DNA of 64,000 nucleotides, taken from Polaribacter vadi (GTDB lineage: Bacteria; Bacteroidota; Bacteroidia; Flavobacteriales; Flavobacteriaceae). This document shows positions 44,401-53,458 of the stretch, piece after piece. The DNA lies in NCBI RefSeq assembly GCF_001761365.1, contig NZ_CP017477.1, forward strand, positions 2,966,001 to 3,030,000. Direction: 5' to 3'. The notes beneath the pieces were generated by a model. The model was not told the DNA's origin. It searched no databases and saw nothing but the letters and a program-made list of their open reading frames with translations. The position numbers and the translations under genes are program-made. Within the stretch, counting starts at the first letter, position 1; each line of letters starts with the position of its first letter.

Positions 44401-47400
44401 TTTTAATCAGCTTACAGAGTTAGATTTAAGTGCAAATAGTGCATTAACTTTAATTAGAGCAGAGAATAATTCGTTAACATCATTCAATATCCAAAATGGA
44501 AACAATGCGAATGTTATACAGTTTGATGTAAGAAACAATCCAGCTTTAGAATGTATTTTAGTTGATGATGTAAATTCGGTTTCTAATTTAGTAAACAAAG
44601 ATGTAACAGCAAGTTTTTCAAGTACAGTTTGTTTTTCAGCATCAGATTATACCCAAATTCCAGACATCAATTTTGAGAAAAGATTAATAGCTTTAGGATA
44701 TGATTCAGAAGGAATGGAAGATGGAAGAGCATTAACATCAGATTTAGAAGTAGTCACTCAATTTGCAGGAACAGGTTTAGGGATTATAGATTTTACAGGA
44801 TTAGAGGCTTTTAGAGATTTAGAAGTATTAAATATCTATAACAACTTAATCACAAGTATTGATTTGTCAAATAACTTAAAATTAAAGGAACTTTACATCA
44901 GTAATCAAACCGTAACTGAAGGACAAGTTTTAACAAGTTTAGATATTTCAAGTAATGTTTTGTTAGAAAAGTTAGTAGCCACCAATAATCAATTAACTGT
45001 TTTAGATGTAAGCAATAATCTATTATTAACAGTTATAGATGTATCAGAAAATGAGTTAACAAGTTTAGATGTTTCTAATCAACCTAATTTATTAGAGTTA
45101 GATTTTGCAACGAACCAATTAACAGCAATTGATGTTACAAATAATACTGCATTAACAAAACTACAAGGAAATAATAATGATTTAACAGGTGCAGTAGATG
45201 TTAGTCAGAATGTTGCTTTATTAAATTTATCCATTAACAACAATGCGAATTTAGGTAATATGAATGTTGCTGCAAACGTAAATTTAGTTCGTTTGAATTT
45301 ATCAACAACAGGTTCTACATCAGTAAATGTTTCATCGAATACAGCCTTAGAAGAGTTCTTTGTAGCAAGTAACAATTTTACAAGTTTAGATGTGTCACAA
45401 AACGTGGCTTTAAAACAAATTGGCGTTGCTTTCAATCAAATTACGGATTTAGATTTAAGTACAAATAGTGCATTAACTTTAATTAGAGCAGAGAATAATT
45501 CGTTAACATCATTCAATATTCAAAATGGAAACAATGCGAATGTTATACAGTTTGATGTAAGAAACAATCCAGCTTTAGGTTGCGTTTTAGTTGATGATGT
45601 AGCTTTTGCGCAAACTAATTTCACGAATAAAGATATAGCAACTAATTATTCTTTAGATTGTAGTCCAATAGGCGTTACTTTAATTCCAGATGTAAACTTT
45701 GAGCAAGCATTAATTGATCAAAATATCGATTCTGATGGGGTAATTAACGGACAAGTTTTAACAGTTGAGATTGAAAATATTCAAGAGTTAATTATTGGAG
45801 ATTTAGCAATTGTTTCTTTAAAAGGTATTCAAGATTTTGCAGCATTACAAACACTAGATTGTAGAGGAAATGAGATAGAAAATTTAGACTTATCAAATAA
45901 TACAGCGTTAATATCTGTAATTGCAAGAAATAATAAATTAGTAAGTGTAGATGTTTCAAACAGTACAAATTTAGAGGAATTATCTGTTCAGATGAATTTT
46001 ATAACTTCTTTGGATGTCTCAAGTAACATAAATTTAACAGAATTAAATTGTGAGGTAAATGAAATTAATAGCTTAGATGTTTTGAGTAATACACAACTAG
46101 TAGAACTTAATTGTGGTGCAAATAATTTAACTGTTCTAAATGTTTCAAATAACACTTTATTAAAAACTTTAACTGTTGATAATAACGATTTAACAACTTT
46201 AAATGTTACTTTAAACAAAGATTTAGAGATTTTAGGGTTGGGTACAAACACTATCTCAAGTTTGGATATTTCCAATCAACCTCTTTTAAAGAATCTAAAT
46301 ATTAGTAATTCAGAATTTACAACTATAGATGTCTCTAACAATCCTTTATTAGAAATAGTATCGGTTCAATTTAATCAATTAACAAATTTGGATGTTACAA
46401 ATAATGTAAAATTGAAAACATTAAGAGTTAATAATAACAATTTAACAGGTGTTGATATTTCTCAAAATTTGGAATTAATAGAATTCGATGCGAAGTTTAA
46501 TTCCTTAATCAATGTCGATATTGCAAATAATACAAAGCTAACACGTTTGTTTTTAAATGATAATAATATTGAAAGAGCTGCTTTAAAAAATGGAGCAAAC
46601 AATTTAATTACAACTTTCGATATTAAAAACAATCCAGATTTAAGCTGTATTTCTGTTGATGATATAAGTTTTGCCAACACAAATTGGGTTAACAAAGATG
46701 CATCAGCAAATTATAATACAGATTGTAGTGCAGAATGGTCTGTTTATACTACAGATACTAATTTTAATAGTGCAGTTGTAGCAGTTCCTGGAGTTGATGA
46801 TGATGGAGATGGAAAAGTTACCTATGCAGAAGCACAAGCATTTACTGGAGATTTAAATTTTAGTGGTCAAAATATTGCTGAAATCACAGGATTAGAAGCT
46901 TTTACAAATGCAGGTAGTATAGATATTTCTAACAACGTAATTTCAAGTATAACTGTATTTTTATCATCTTCATCTGTGGTTTTGGTATCTAAATCTACCA
47001 AGCAAACAAAAAGTTTAGCAAGAGCTAAAAATAAAGTTAGAAAATTAAATGTTTCAGACAATTTAATAACAGATATTGATATTTCTAAATTAACAGATAT
47101 TACAGAATTAGATGCAAGAAATAATAGATTAACTTCTTTAAATTTAAAAAATGCAAATAATGCTATTTTAGATAAGTTAGATGTTACAGGAAATTCTAAT
47201 TTAAGTTGTATAGAGGTTGATAATGTTGCTGATGCTTTAGCAAAAGCTGACTGGAAGAAAGACGTAACAGCAACGTATAACGTTTCTTGTAAAGCGTTAT
47301 CTACAGAAGATTTCTTAAAAGAAAATGTTGCAGCATATCCAAACCCAGCAAGTTCTTTTGTAGAAATTTTATTATCAAATGGTTTAGAATTGAAAAAAGT

Positions 47401-47542
47401 AGAAATTTTTAATGCAACAGGTAAAAAATTAACTACGGCTAAAGACACTCTTTTAAATGTCGAAGAATTATCAGCAGGAATTTATTTTATAAAAATAACT
47501 ACAGATAAAGGAGCAATCAATAAAAGAATTATAAAAAATTAA
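41414..47542 (+). CDS. Giant T9SS-secreted adhesin: Asp-box repeats, FG-GAP repeats and leucine-rich repeats
   Basis: This is a 2042-residue surface protein. Order: signal peptide (1-25); six or more Asp-box repeats of the S-D-x-G-x-T-F type (about 30-310); an ASH/choice-of-anchor-like domain (about 330-450); five FG-GAP/VCBS repeats with calcium-binding DxDxDGDxD (about 460-720); four leucine-rich blocks from residue 736 (two near-identical, see the repeat entries); an EF-hand-like segment DDDGDGKVTYAEA in the fourth block; and a T9SS type A sorting domain in the last ~75 residues (AYPNPASSFVEI...). It should be exported and attached to the surface by T9SS. It lies directly after a LytTR operon with matching promoter repeats. 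Role (adhesion, prey or polymer binding) is inference. Confidence 0.9.
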   Translation: MKLKLLFILSIIIGLNGIVQTSSAQISAESFKFTQLTNSSTQGVFAKGATIYIGTTSGLLISTDSGTTFTTKTITNGLGSNNVKNVFVDGSTIYAATDGGLSVSTNGGNNFVNYAPASFAYGNNMNDVFADGDTIYALASNRLWISNDAGATFIEKSESDGIGESIFREIVANGSDVYVATDGGLSISSDGGNTFINKTNTDGLANVGANGVSFSNGVLYAASEGFDPVGGLSISTDKGNTFTVVQQSDGLAANSVNTVYSEGVNVFVGVSSSVISVSNDSGATFTRYDYDDGILGVVNQIFFDSGKIYVSTNVGVFFGEEAFPEIDVKGNNVSIVNGDTTPSATDNTDFGVSVNTVTKFFTIDNSEGFADLSLTTPYPNYVTISGSTDFTISTQPNANSVTKGSSKTFQVTYTPNLSGNQTAIISIANNDSDENPYTFTISGNKGVFSNYTTTFEPQTLNPNGLTSIGIFSNANFADLDNDGDLDLLSGGRGTSFYYFENTGSNLAPIYAAVQNNPFGLTNLTGGSDDSFPTFVDLDNDGDIDIFSGDGRGNFFYFENTGTSSAPQYGTPVESPFGIVDISASTSYPTFGDIDNDGDLDLLAGSTRNSGGSPNFYYYENSGTATSPQFSTGQTSPFGLNISVPLVRPNFGDLDADGDLDLIAGVQGGEFLYFENIGTAQNPRYAVSISNPFGFSGMNGFSTPAFIDYDFDGDLDIMTGGSGGNFRYYQNGPSPSYTQIPDINFEKRLIALGYDSEGIEDGRALTSDLEVVTQFAGTGLGILDFTGLEAFRDLEVLNIYNNLITSIDLSNNLKLKELYISNQTVTEGQVLTSLDVSNNVLLEKLEATNNQLTVLDISNNPLLTVVDVSENELTSLDVSNQPNLLELDFATNQLTSIDVTNNTALTKLQGNDNDLTGAVDVSQNVALLNLSINNNVNLGNMNVVANVNLVRLNLSTTGSTMVDVSSNTALEEFFVASNNFTSLDVSQNVALKQIGVAFNQLTELDLSANSALTLIRAENNSLTSFNIQNGNNANVIQFDVRNNPALECILVDDVNSVSNLVNKDVTASFSSTVCFSASDYTQIPDINFEKRLIALGYDSEGMEDGRALTSDLEVVTQFAGTGLGIIDFTGLEAFRDLEVLNIYNNLITSIDLSNNLKLKELYISNQTVTEGQVLTSLDISSNVLLEKLVATNNQLTVLDVSNNLLLTVIDVSENELTSLDVSNQPNLLELDFATNQLTAIDVTNNTALTKLQGNNNDLTGAVDVSQNVALLNLSINNNANLGNMNVAANVNLVRLNLSTTGSTSVNVSSNTALEEFFVASNNFTSLDVSQNVALKQIGVAFNQITDLDLSTNSALTLIRAENNSLTSFNIQNGNNANVIQFDVRNNPALGCVLVDDVAFAQTNFTNKDIATNYSLDCSPIGVTLIPDVNFEQALIDQNIDSDGVINGQVLTVEIENIQELIIGDLAIVSLKGIQDFAALQTLDCRGNEIENLDLSNNTALISVIARNNKLVSVDVSNSTNLEELSVQMNFITSLDVSSNINLTELNCEVNEINSLDVLSNTQLVELNCGANNLTVLNVSNNTLLKTLTVDNNDLTTLNVTLNKDLEILGLGTNTISSLDISNQPLLKNLNISNSEFTTIDVSNNPLLEIVSVQFNQLTNLDVTNNVKLKTLRVNNNNLTGVDISQNLELIEFDAKFNSLINVDIANNTKLTRLFLNDNNIERAALKNGANNLITTFDIKNNPDLSCISVDDISFANTNWVNKDASANYNTDCSAEWSVYTTDTNFNSAVVAVPGVDDDGDGKVTYAEAQAFTGDLNFSGQNIAEITGLEAFTNAGSIDISNNVISSITVFLSSSSVVLVSKSTKQTKSLARAKNKVRKLNVSDNLITDIDISKLTDITELDARNNRLTSLNLKNANNAILDKLDVTGNSNLSCIEVDNVADALAKADWKKDVTATYNVSCKALSTEDFLKENVAAYPNPASSFVEILLSNGLELKKVEIFNATGKKLTTAKDTLLNVEELSAGIYFIKITTDKGAINKRIIKN
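43619..44647 (+). repeat. Leucine-rich block 1 of the adhesin gene (1029 bp)
   Basis: Codons 736-1078. It begins YTQIPDINFEKRLIALGYD and contains LxxLxxxxN-type repeats. Block 2 follows immediately with almost the same sequence. Confidence 0.9.
44648..45673 (+). repeat. Leucine-rich block 2 of the adhesin gene (1026 bp)
   Basis: Codons 1079-1420. It differs from block 1 at about 19 of the first ~313 residues by my count, then diverges sharply in the last ~27 residues. Its tail (VDDVAFAQTNFTNKD) instead resembles the tail of block 3 (VDDISFANTNWVNKD). This points to a recent tandem duplication or gene conversion with a breakpoint near the end. Confidence 0.9.
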
Positions 47543-47950
47543 AGATAATTGTAAAAGAAAAAGTTAAGAATTATACTTCAATAATTAATTCAATTTTGAA
47601 AAGACCTCAATTTTGAGGTCTTTTTTTATGCTAAAAAATCCAATTTTCTACGAATTCTAATTCAATGCTATCAAATTCTAAAAACAAGAATCATAAAACA
47701 ATTTTTTAAAATAGATTTGAAGTGTCAGTAAATAAAAAAGTAGTTTCAGATTAGTTTGTTTTAGCTGTTTTTTCATTCTTAAAGAATACGTATATTTACG
47801 AATTAGAGAAAATTAGGTTGTTTTTTTGTATCAACTTGATAATCAAATTATAAATCATACGTTTTTAAAATATTTAGTAAATTTTCTTGTAGCATTTACA
47901 ATAAATATAAATTGCTATTTATTAAAAACGGATAAAAATATATACTTAAA
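47543..47950. other. Intergenic region between adhesin gene and ricT
   Basis: This 408-base gap holds a strong terminator (47602-47621), a weak promoter-like TATATTTA at 47791-47798, and otherwise only AT-rich sequence. No ORF or further structure is visible. Confidence 0.5.
47602..47621 (+). terminator. Terminator of adhesin gene
   Basis: 9-bp arms AGACCTCAA/TTGAGGTCT with a 2-base loop, followed by TTTTTTT. Confidence 0.85.
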
Positions 47951-49432
47951 ATGGCATGTGGAAGTTGTGGTACAACAGAAAATGGCGTACCAAAAGGTTG
48001 TAAAAGTAATGGTAATTGTGGCTCAGGAAGTTGTGGAAGTGGAAGCGAAAAATTAGCAGTTTTCGATTGGCTATCTAACATGAGTTTACCAAGTGGACAA
48101 GAACGTTTTAATATTTTTGAAGTAAGATTTAAAAACGGAAGAAAACATTTTTTTAAAAATGTTGATAATTTACCATTAATCATGGGAGATATTATTGCTG
48201 TGGAAGGTTCTCCTGGGCATGATATTGGTACAATTTCTTTGGCAGGAGAATTGGTGAAAGTGCAAATGAAAAAGCGCAAAATTACTGAAGATCATGAAGA
48301 TGTAAAGAAAATTTACAGAAAAGCAAACCAAAGAGATATAGATATTTGGCAAGCTGCAAGAGCTAAAGAAGAGGAAACCCAAAGAAAAGGAAGAGAAATA
48401 TTAGGAAGGTTAGGTTTGCAAATGAAACTTTCTGATGTAGAATATCAAGGAGATGGAAACAAAGCTACTTTTTATTATACTGCTGATGCAAGAGTAGATT
48501 TTAGACAATTAATTAGAGATTTAGCAGGTGCTTTTTCAATTCGAGTAGAAATGAAACAAGTAGGTGCAAGACAAGAAGCAGCAAGATTAGGTGGAATTGG
48601 TTCTTGTGGAAGAGAATTATGCTGTTCTACTTGGTTAACAGATTTTAGAAAAGTAAGTACTTCTGCTGCACGTTATCAACAATTATCTTTAAATCCGTTA
48701 AAATTAGCAGGACAATGTGGAAAGTTAAAATGCTGTTTAAACTATGAATTAGATACGTATTTAGATGCTTTAAAATCGTTTCCAAAACAAGATGTTATTT
48801 TAAGAACAGAAAAAGGAGATGCCGTTTTTGTTAAGATGGATATTTTTAAAAAACATCTTTGGTACACTTATAAAGAAGAGCGTTTTAAGTGGTTTCAATT
48901 AACATTAGAGCAAGTTCATGAAATAATCGATTTAAATAAAAATAACGAGAAATCTATTCCGTTAGAAGAATATGAATCTGAATTAGAAATCCCTGTAAAA
49001 GTAGATTTTGAAGATGCAGTTGGGCAAGACAGTTTAACACGTTTTGATACGCCAAAAACTAGTAAAAGAAGAAATAACAGGAATAAAAGAAATAAAAAAC
49101 CGGTTGCAGCTACTGCAAATTCTTCAAAAGAGAACACGCAAAATCAACCACCAAAAAGAAGACCAAAAAGAAACCCAAATCAAAAGCCAAAAGCTACTGG
49201 AAATCCAAATCAGAAACCAAAAGCTGAAGGAAATGTAACTCAGCCAAAAGCGAATAACAAACCAAAAAGGACACCTAGACCAAAAGCTGATAGAAAACCA
49301 AATAAACCAAAAAGTTCAAATGAGCCAAATCAACCAAAAGCTGAAGGCTCAAAACCAAATAAACCTAGAAGAAATAATAAAAACAGAAATAATAACAAGC
49401 CTAAAAATGGAGAAAGTCCTCAAGAAAAATAG
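47951..49432 (+). CDS. ricT: RicT/PSP1-family regulatory iron-sulfur protein
   Basis: The N-terminus is Cys-rich (ACGSCGTTENG, GCKSNGNC, GSCGSGS), followed by a PSP1 domain and a C-terminal cysteine pair region (IGSCGRELCCSTWL, QCGKLKCCLNYE) matching RicT. The last ~130 residues (from ~365) are a low-complexity Lys/Pro/Asn tail (NPNQKPKATG-type). In Bacillus, RicA/F/T with two [4Fe-4S] clusters control RNase Y; the RicA/F partners are not in this window. It overlaps gldH by 26 bases, a cluster (ricT-gldH-pbp1A) that I recall as conserved in Flavobacteria. Confidence 0.88.
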   Translation: MACGSCGTTENGVPKGCKSNGNCGSGSCGSGSEKLAVFDWLSNMSLPSGQERFNIFEVRFKNGRKHFFKNVDNLPLIMGDIIAVEGSPGHDIGTISLAGELVKVQMKKRKITEDHEDVKKIYRKANQRDIDIWQAARAKEEETQRKGREILGRLGLQMKLSDVEYQGDGNKATFYYTADARVDFRQLIRDLAGAFSIRVEMKQVGARQEAARLGGIGSCGRELCCSTWLTDFRKVSTSAARYQQLSLNPLKLAGQCGKLKCCLNYELDTYLDALKSFPKQDVILRTEKGDAVFVKMDIFKKHLWYTYKEERFKWFQLTLEQVHEIIDLNKNNEKSIPLEEYESELEIPVKVDFEDAVGQDSLTRFDTPKTSKRRNNRNKRNKKPVAATANSSKENTQNQPPKRRPKRNPNQKPKATGNPNQKPKAEGNVTQPKANNKPKRTPRPKADRKPNKPKSSNEPNQPKAEGSKPNKPRRNNKNRNNNKPKNGESPQEK

Positions 49433-49907
49433 GAATTTATTTTTTTTAATTGCAGTGCTATTCTTTGTTTCTTGTAATGATAAAATCACTTTTACAGCAT
49501 ATGAATCATTACCAAATGGAAATTGGGAAGCGCATAAAAATATTTCTTTTGAGTTTGATATAAAAGATACTATTTCACCAAAAAATCTGTTTATCAATAT
49601 TAGAAATAATAATGAATATGCCTACAGTAATTTATATGTAATTACAGCATTAAATTTCCCAAATGGAGATAAAATTATAGATACGCTGCAATATGAAATG
49701 GCAGATAATGCTGGTAACTATTTAGGAAAAGGGTTTGCAGATATTAAAGAGAATAAATTATTTTATAAAGAAGAAAAGGTTTTTCCAAAATCAGGAAAAT
49801 ATATTTTTAACATTCAGCATGCAATGCGTAAAAATGGCGAAGTAAAAGCAATGCCAATTTTAGAAGGGGTGCAAGATGTTGGTTTTAGTATAGAAAAAGT
49901 AGAGTAA
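49407..49907 (+). CDS. gldH: Gliding motility lipoprotein GldH
   Basis: A type II signal peptide ends in FVSC (Cys near residue 21), then the GldH domain (CNDKITFTAYESLPNGNWEAH ... NEYAYSNLYVITALNFPNGD). GldH is one of the lipoproteins needed for gliding and for T9SS-dependent surface proteins. ATG 49407 gives MEKVLKKNRN; an open frame upstream to 49320 lies in the ricT tail and is not used. It overlaps ricT by 26 bases and is followed by the PBP gene on the same strand. Confidence 0.92.
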   Translation: MEKVLKKNRNLFFLIAVLFFVSCNDKITFTAYESLPNGNWEAHKNISFEFDIKDTISPKNLFINIRNNNEYAYSNLYVITALNFPNGDKIIDTLQYEMADNAGNYLGKGFADIKENKLFYKEEKVFPKSGKYIFNIQHAMRKNGEVKAMPILEGVQDVGFSIEKVE

Positions 49908-49992
49908 TTTTTCTTTTACTGATGAAACATCAGCATATATAAAGGAAAATCAAATTAAAAAAATCTCAATACTGTTGAGAAAAAATTTTATT

Positions 49993-52260
49993 ATGGAAAA
50001 GAAAGCAACAACAAGTTTTAAGAAATATATCATCTGGTTCTGGGCAATCGTTTTAGGAGGATTGTTATTTTTTGTAGGATTATTTTTTGCGGGTTCAGTT
50101 GGTGGTTTAGGAGCTTTACCAACTTTTGAAGAATTAGAAAATCCACAAACCAATTTGGCTACAGAAGTTATTTCTGCAGATGGAGTTACAATTGGTAAGT
50201 ATGCAACAGAAAATAGAACACCAATTAAGTTTAATGAGTTACCAGAGAATTTGGTAAATGCCTTAGTAGCAACAGAAGATGAGCGTTTTTACGAACACTC
50301 AGGAATCGATTATAGAGGAACTGCAAGAGCTGTTGTAAAGCCAGGAAGTGGAGGCGCAAGTACAATTACGCAACAATTAGCTAAAATGTTATTTACTGGG
50401 GAAAGATCTACCAATAAAATGGAAAGAGTTCTGCAAAAAGTAAAAGAATGGGTAGTTGCTACTAAGTTAGAAAAGCAATATACAAAGCATGAAATTATTG
50501 CAATGTATTTAAATAAATACGACTTTTTAAATCAAGCAGTTGGTATTCGTTCTGCAGCAAGAATTTATTTTGGTAAAGAACCAAAAGAATTAGAAATTCA
50601 TGAATCTGCAATGTTGGTTGGGATGTTAAAAAACTCCTCTTATTTTAATCCTTTAAGAAGAGAAGAATTAGTAAAACAAAGAAGAAATGTTGTTTTACTA
50701 CAAATGACAAAAAATAACTTTATTACTGAAAGCGAAAAAGTTAGTTTGCAGCAATTACCTTTAGATCTTAATTATACTCCAGAAAGTCATGATGAAGGGT
50801 ATGCCACCTATTTTAGAACGCATTTACAAAAAGTGATGCGCAAATGGGTGCAAAATAATCCAAAACCAAATGGCGAAGAATACAATATTTTTAGTGATGG
50901 TTTAAAAATATATGTAACTATAGATTCTAGAATGCAAAAGTATGCTGAAGAAGCTGTTTCAGAACATATGGCAAATTTACAGTCTTACTTTTTTAAAGAG
51001 CAAGAGAGAAACAAAACTGCCCCTTTTTATGATATAGAAAAAGACCAAATAGATGGAATTATAGATAGAGCAAAAAAGAACTCAGAACGTTATAAGCGTT
51101 TAAAAATTGCTGGGAAATCATCCAAAGAAATCGACAAGATTTTTAACACAAAAACTAAAATGAAAGTCTTTTCTTGGAAAGGAGATAGAGATACAATTAT
51201 GTCTCCAAACGATTCTATTCGTTATTATAAATATTTTTTACGTTCGGGATTATTATCCATAGAACCACAAACAGGACATATAAAAGCTTGGGTTGGTGGT
51301 ATTAATAATAAACACTTTAAGTATGATGCTGTTGCTCAACAAAAAAGACAAGTAGGTTCTACTTTTAAACCCTTTGTGTATGCAACTGCAATTAATCAAT
51401 TAAGGCGTTCTCCTTGTGATATGTTACCAAACACACCTTATACAATTCCAGCTGGTAAATATGGCATTCCAGAACCTTGGACTCCAGAAAACTCGAATCA
51501 GAAATATGGAGGAATGTTAACTTTAAAAGATGGTTTAGCAGGTTCTGTAAATACAATGTCTGCAAGATTAATAGATGAAGTTGGTCCAGAAAACGTGGTA
51601 CGTTTGGCAAAAGCTGCAGGAATTGAAACTGAAATTCAAGCAAACCCATCTATAGCCTTAGGTGCAGTAGATTTATCTTTATATGAGATGGTAAGTGCTT
51701 ATAGTACTTTTGCAAACAAAGGTTTGCGTGTAAAACCAATGATTATTACAAGAATTGAAGATAAAAACGGAACTGTTTTAAAAGATTTTGTACCAAAAAC
51801 ACAAGAAGTTTTAAGTGAAGAATCTGCCTATGTGATTTTAAATTTATTAGAAGGTGTTACAAAATCTGGTTCAGGAATTCGATTGCGTTCAAATTGGAGT
51901 TCAGGAGGAGGTTCTGTTACAGGTTTTCCATACAATTTTACCAATGCAATTGCTGGTAAAACAGGAACTACACAAAACCAGTCTGATGGTTGGTTTATGG
52001 GAATTGTACCAAATTTAGCAACAGGAGTTTGGACTGGTGGAGAAGACAGAGCAACACATTTTGCAGGAATAGCAAAAGGTCAGGGAGCAACTATGGCATT
52101 GCCAACTTGGGCTTTATTTATGCAAAAATGTTATGATGATAAAACCTTAAATATTAGTAAAGAAGATTTTGAAAAACCAGAAAATTTATCAATCAACATA
52201 AATTGTGATGAAAAACCAGAGGAGACCAATATTGGAACCTCTTTTGATACTGATTTTTAA
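49993..52260 (+). CDS. Class A penicillin-binding protein (transglycosylase/transpeptidase)
   Basis: This enzyme polymerises and crosslinks peptidoglycan. An N-terminal TM (YIIWFWAIVLGGLLFFVGLFF) is followed by a GT51 transglycosylase domain with catalytic Glu in ATEDERFYEH, and a transpeptidase domain with SxxK in GSTFKPFVY, SxN in AGSVNTM and KTG in GKTGTTQNQSD. It has 755 residues from ATG 49993; a TTG at 49975 would add six residues without support. It is probably in one transcript with ricT and gldH. Confidence 0.94.
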   Translation: MEKKATTSFKKYIIWFWAIVLGGLLFFVGLFFAGSVGGLGALPTFEELENPQTNLATEVISADGVTIGKYATENRTPIKFNELPENLVNALVATEDERFYEHSGIDYRGTARAVVKPGSGGASTITQQLAKMLFTGERSTNKMERVLQKVKEWVVATKLEKQYTKHEIIAMYLNKYDFLNQAVGIRSAARIYFGKEPKELEIHESAMLVGMLKNSSYFNPLRREELVKQRRNVVLLQMTKNNFITESEKVSLQQLPLDLNYTPESHDEGYATYFRTHLQKVMRKWVQNNPKPNGEEYNIFSDGLKIYVTIDSRMQKYAEEAVSEHMANLQSYFFKEQERNKTAPFYDIEKDQIDGIIDRAKKNSERYKRLKIAGKSSKEIDKIFNTKTKMKVFSWKGDRDTIMSPNDSIRYYKYFLRSGLLSIEPQTGHIKAWVGGINNKHFKYDAVAQQKRQVGSTFKPFVYATAINQLRRSPCDMLPNTPYTIPAGKYGIPEPWTPENSNQKYGGMLTLKDGLAGSVNTMSARLIDEVGPENVVRLAKAAGIETEIQANPSIALGAVDLSLYEMVSAYSTFANKGLRVKPMIITRIEDKNGTVLKDFVPKTQEVLSEESAYVILNLLEGVTKSGSGIRLRSNWSSGGGSVTGFPYNFTNAIAGKTGTTQNQSDGWFMGIVPNLATGVWTGGEDRATHFAGIAKGQGATMALPTWALFMQKCYDDKTLNISKEDFEKPENLSININCDEKPEETNIGTSFDTDF

Positions 52261-52345
52261 TAAAATAAATGTTTAATCACTTATGATAGTTGATTTTGTT
52301 AAACTATCTCAGATTAAATCTATTTACAAATAAAATATAATTCTA

Positions 52346-53047
52346 ATGATAAACAAAAAAGTAAACAACGTTCAAGATGCTTTAAAAGGAGTTAAAAATG
52401 GCATGACTTTTATGTTAGGTGGTTTTGGTTTGTGTGGTATTCCTGAAAATGCAATTGCTGAATTGGTAAAGTTAGATGTTAGAGACGTAACTTGTATTTC
52501 TAACAATGCAGGTGTAGATGATTTTGGTTTGGGATTATTGTTACAAAACAAGCAAATTAAAAAAATGATATCATCTTATGTTGGCGAAAATGATGAGTTT
52601 GAACGCCAGATGTTATCAGGAGAGTTAGAAGTAGAATTAACTCCACAAGGTACTTTGGCAGAAAAATGTAGAGCTGCACAAGCTGGTTTTCCTGCATTTT
52701 ATACACCTGCAGGTTTTGGAACTGAAGTTGCAGAAGGTAAAGAAACAAGAGATTTTGATGGAAAAATGTATGTATTAGAACCTGCTTTTAAAGCAGATTT
52801 TGCTTTTATAAAAGCTTGGAAAGGTGATGCTGCTGGAAATTTAATTTTTAAAGGAACCTCAAGAAACTTTAATCCAAATATGTGTGGAGCTGCAACAATT
52901 ACAGTTGTTGAAGTAGAAGAATTGGTTGCAGTTGGCGAGTTAGATCCAAACAATATTCATATTCCAGGGATTTTTGTGCAAAGAATTTTTCAAGGAAAAG
53001 ATTATGAAAAAAGAATTGAACAACGAACTGTGCGTAAACGCAATTAA
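52346..53047 (+). CDS. scoA: 3-oxoacid CoA-transferase subunit A
   Basis: This is the alpha subunit of a class I CoA-transferase, using succinyl-CoA to activate acetoacetate (ketone-body use) or the reverse. The glycine-rich loop [14 protein letters not shown] is near the N-terminus, with [18 protein letters not shown] later. The 233-residue length is normal. Its partner subunit begins at 53459, separated by a small four-helix-bundle gene. Confidence 0.94.
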   Translation: MINKKVNNVQDALKGVKNGMTFMLGGFGLCGIPENAIAELVKLDVRDVTCISNNAGVDDFGLGLLLQNKQIKKMISSYVGENDEFERQMLSGELEVELTPQGTLAEKCRAAQAGFPAFYTPAGFGTEVAEGKETRDFDGKMYVLEPAFKADFAFIKAWKGDAAGNLIFKGTSRNFNPNMCGAATITVVEVEELVAVGELDPNNIHIPGIFVQRIFQGKDYEKRIEQRTVRKRN

Positions 53048-53074
53048 TCAATTTACCAATACAATAATGTAACA

Positions 53075-53419
53075 ATGAAAAATCCTGTAGTTGATAAATC
53101 AATTGAAGTTGCATTAATGATAATTAATTATTGTGAAGTTTTACAAGCAGAAAGAAAATATGTGATTTCTCGCCAATTATTAAAATCAGGAACAAGTATT
53201 GGTGCAAATATTCACGAAGCACAAAATGCAGAAAGTAAAGCAGATTTTATTCATAAAATTAAAATTGCAACCAAAGAATTAGAGGAAACTAAATATTGGT
53301 TAGTTTTATGCGAAAAATCAAAAACATATCCTACTCATTTAGATTTGAGTAAAAAGGTAAATGAATTAGGATTGATTTTATATAAAATATTAAGTACAAG
53401 TATTAAATCTCGAAAGTAG
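53075..53419 (+). CDS. Four-helix-bundle protein (23S rRNA IVS-type family) inserted between the CoA-transferase genes
   Basis: This 114-residue helical protein carries the family hallmark LLKSGTSIGANIHEAQNAES. Members are found as ORFs in 23S rRNA intervening sequences of some bacteria and as chromosomal four-helix bundles elsewhere; function unknown. Here it sits between the A and B subunit genes, 27 and 39 bases away, with no rRNA nearby. I infer a later insertion into the operon or a co-regulated small protein. Confidence 0.85.
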   Translation: MKNPVVDKSIEVALMIINYCEVLQAERKYVISRQLLKSGTSIGANIHEAQNAESKADFIHKIKIATKELEETKYWLVLCEKSKTYPTHLDLSKKVNELGLILYKILSTSIKSRK

Positions 53420-53458
53420 AATTGATACATTTTTAAATTATTTAATTGATACATTGAT

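Noticed and set aside
46867..47448. 193-residue minus-strand open frame within the adhesin gene
   Set aside because: Reverse complement of leucine-rich repeat codons; no start context or family match.
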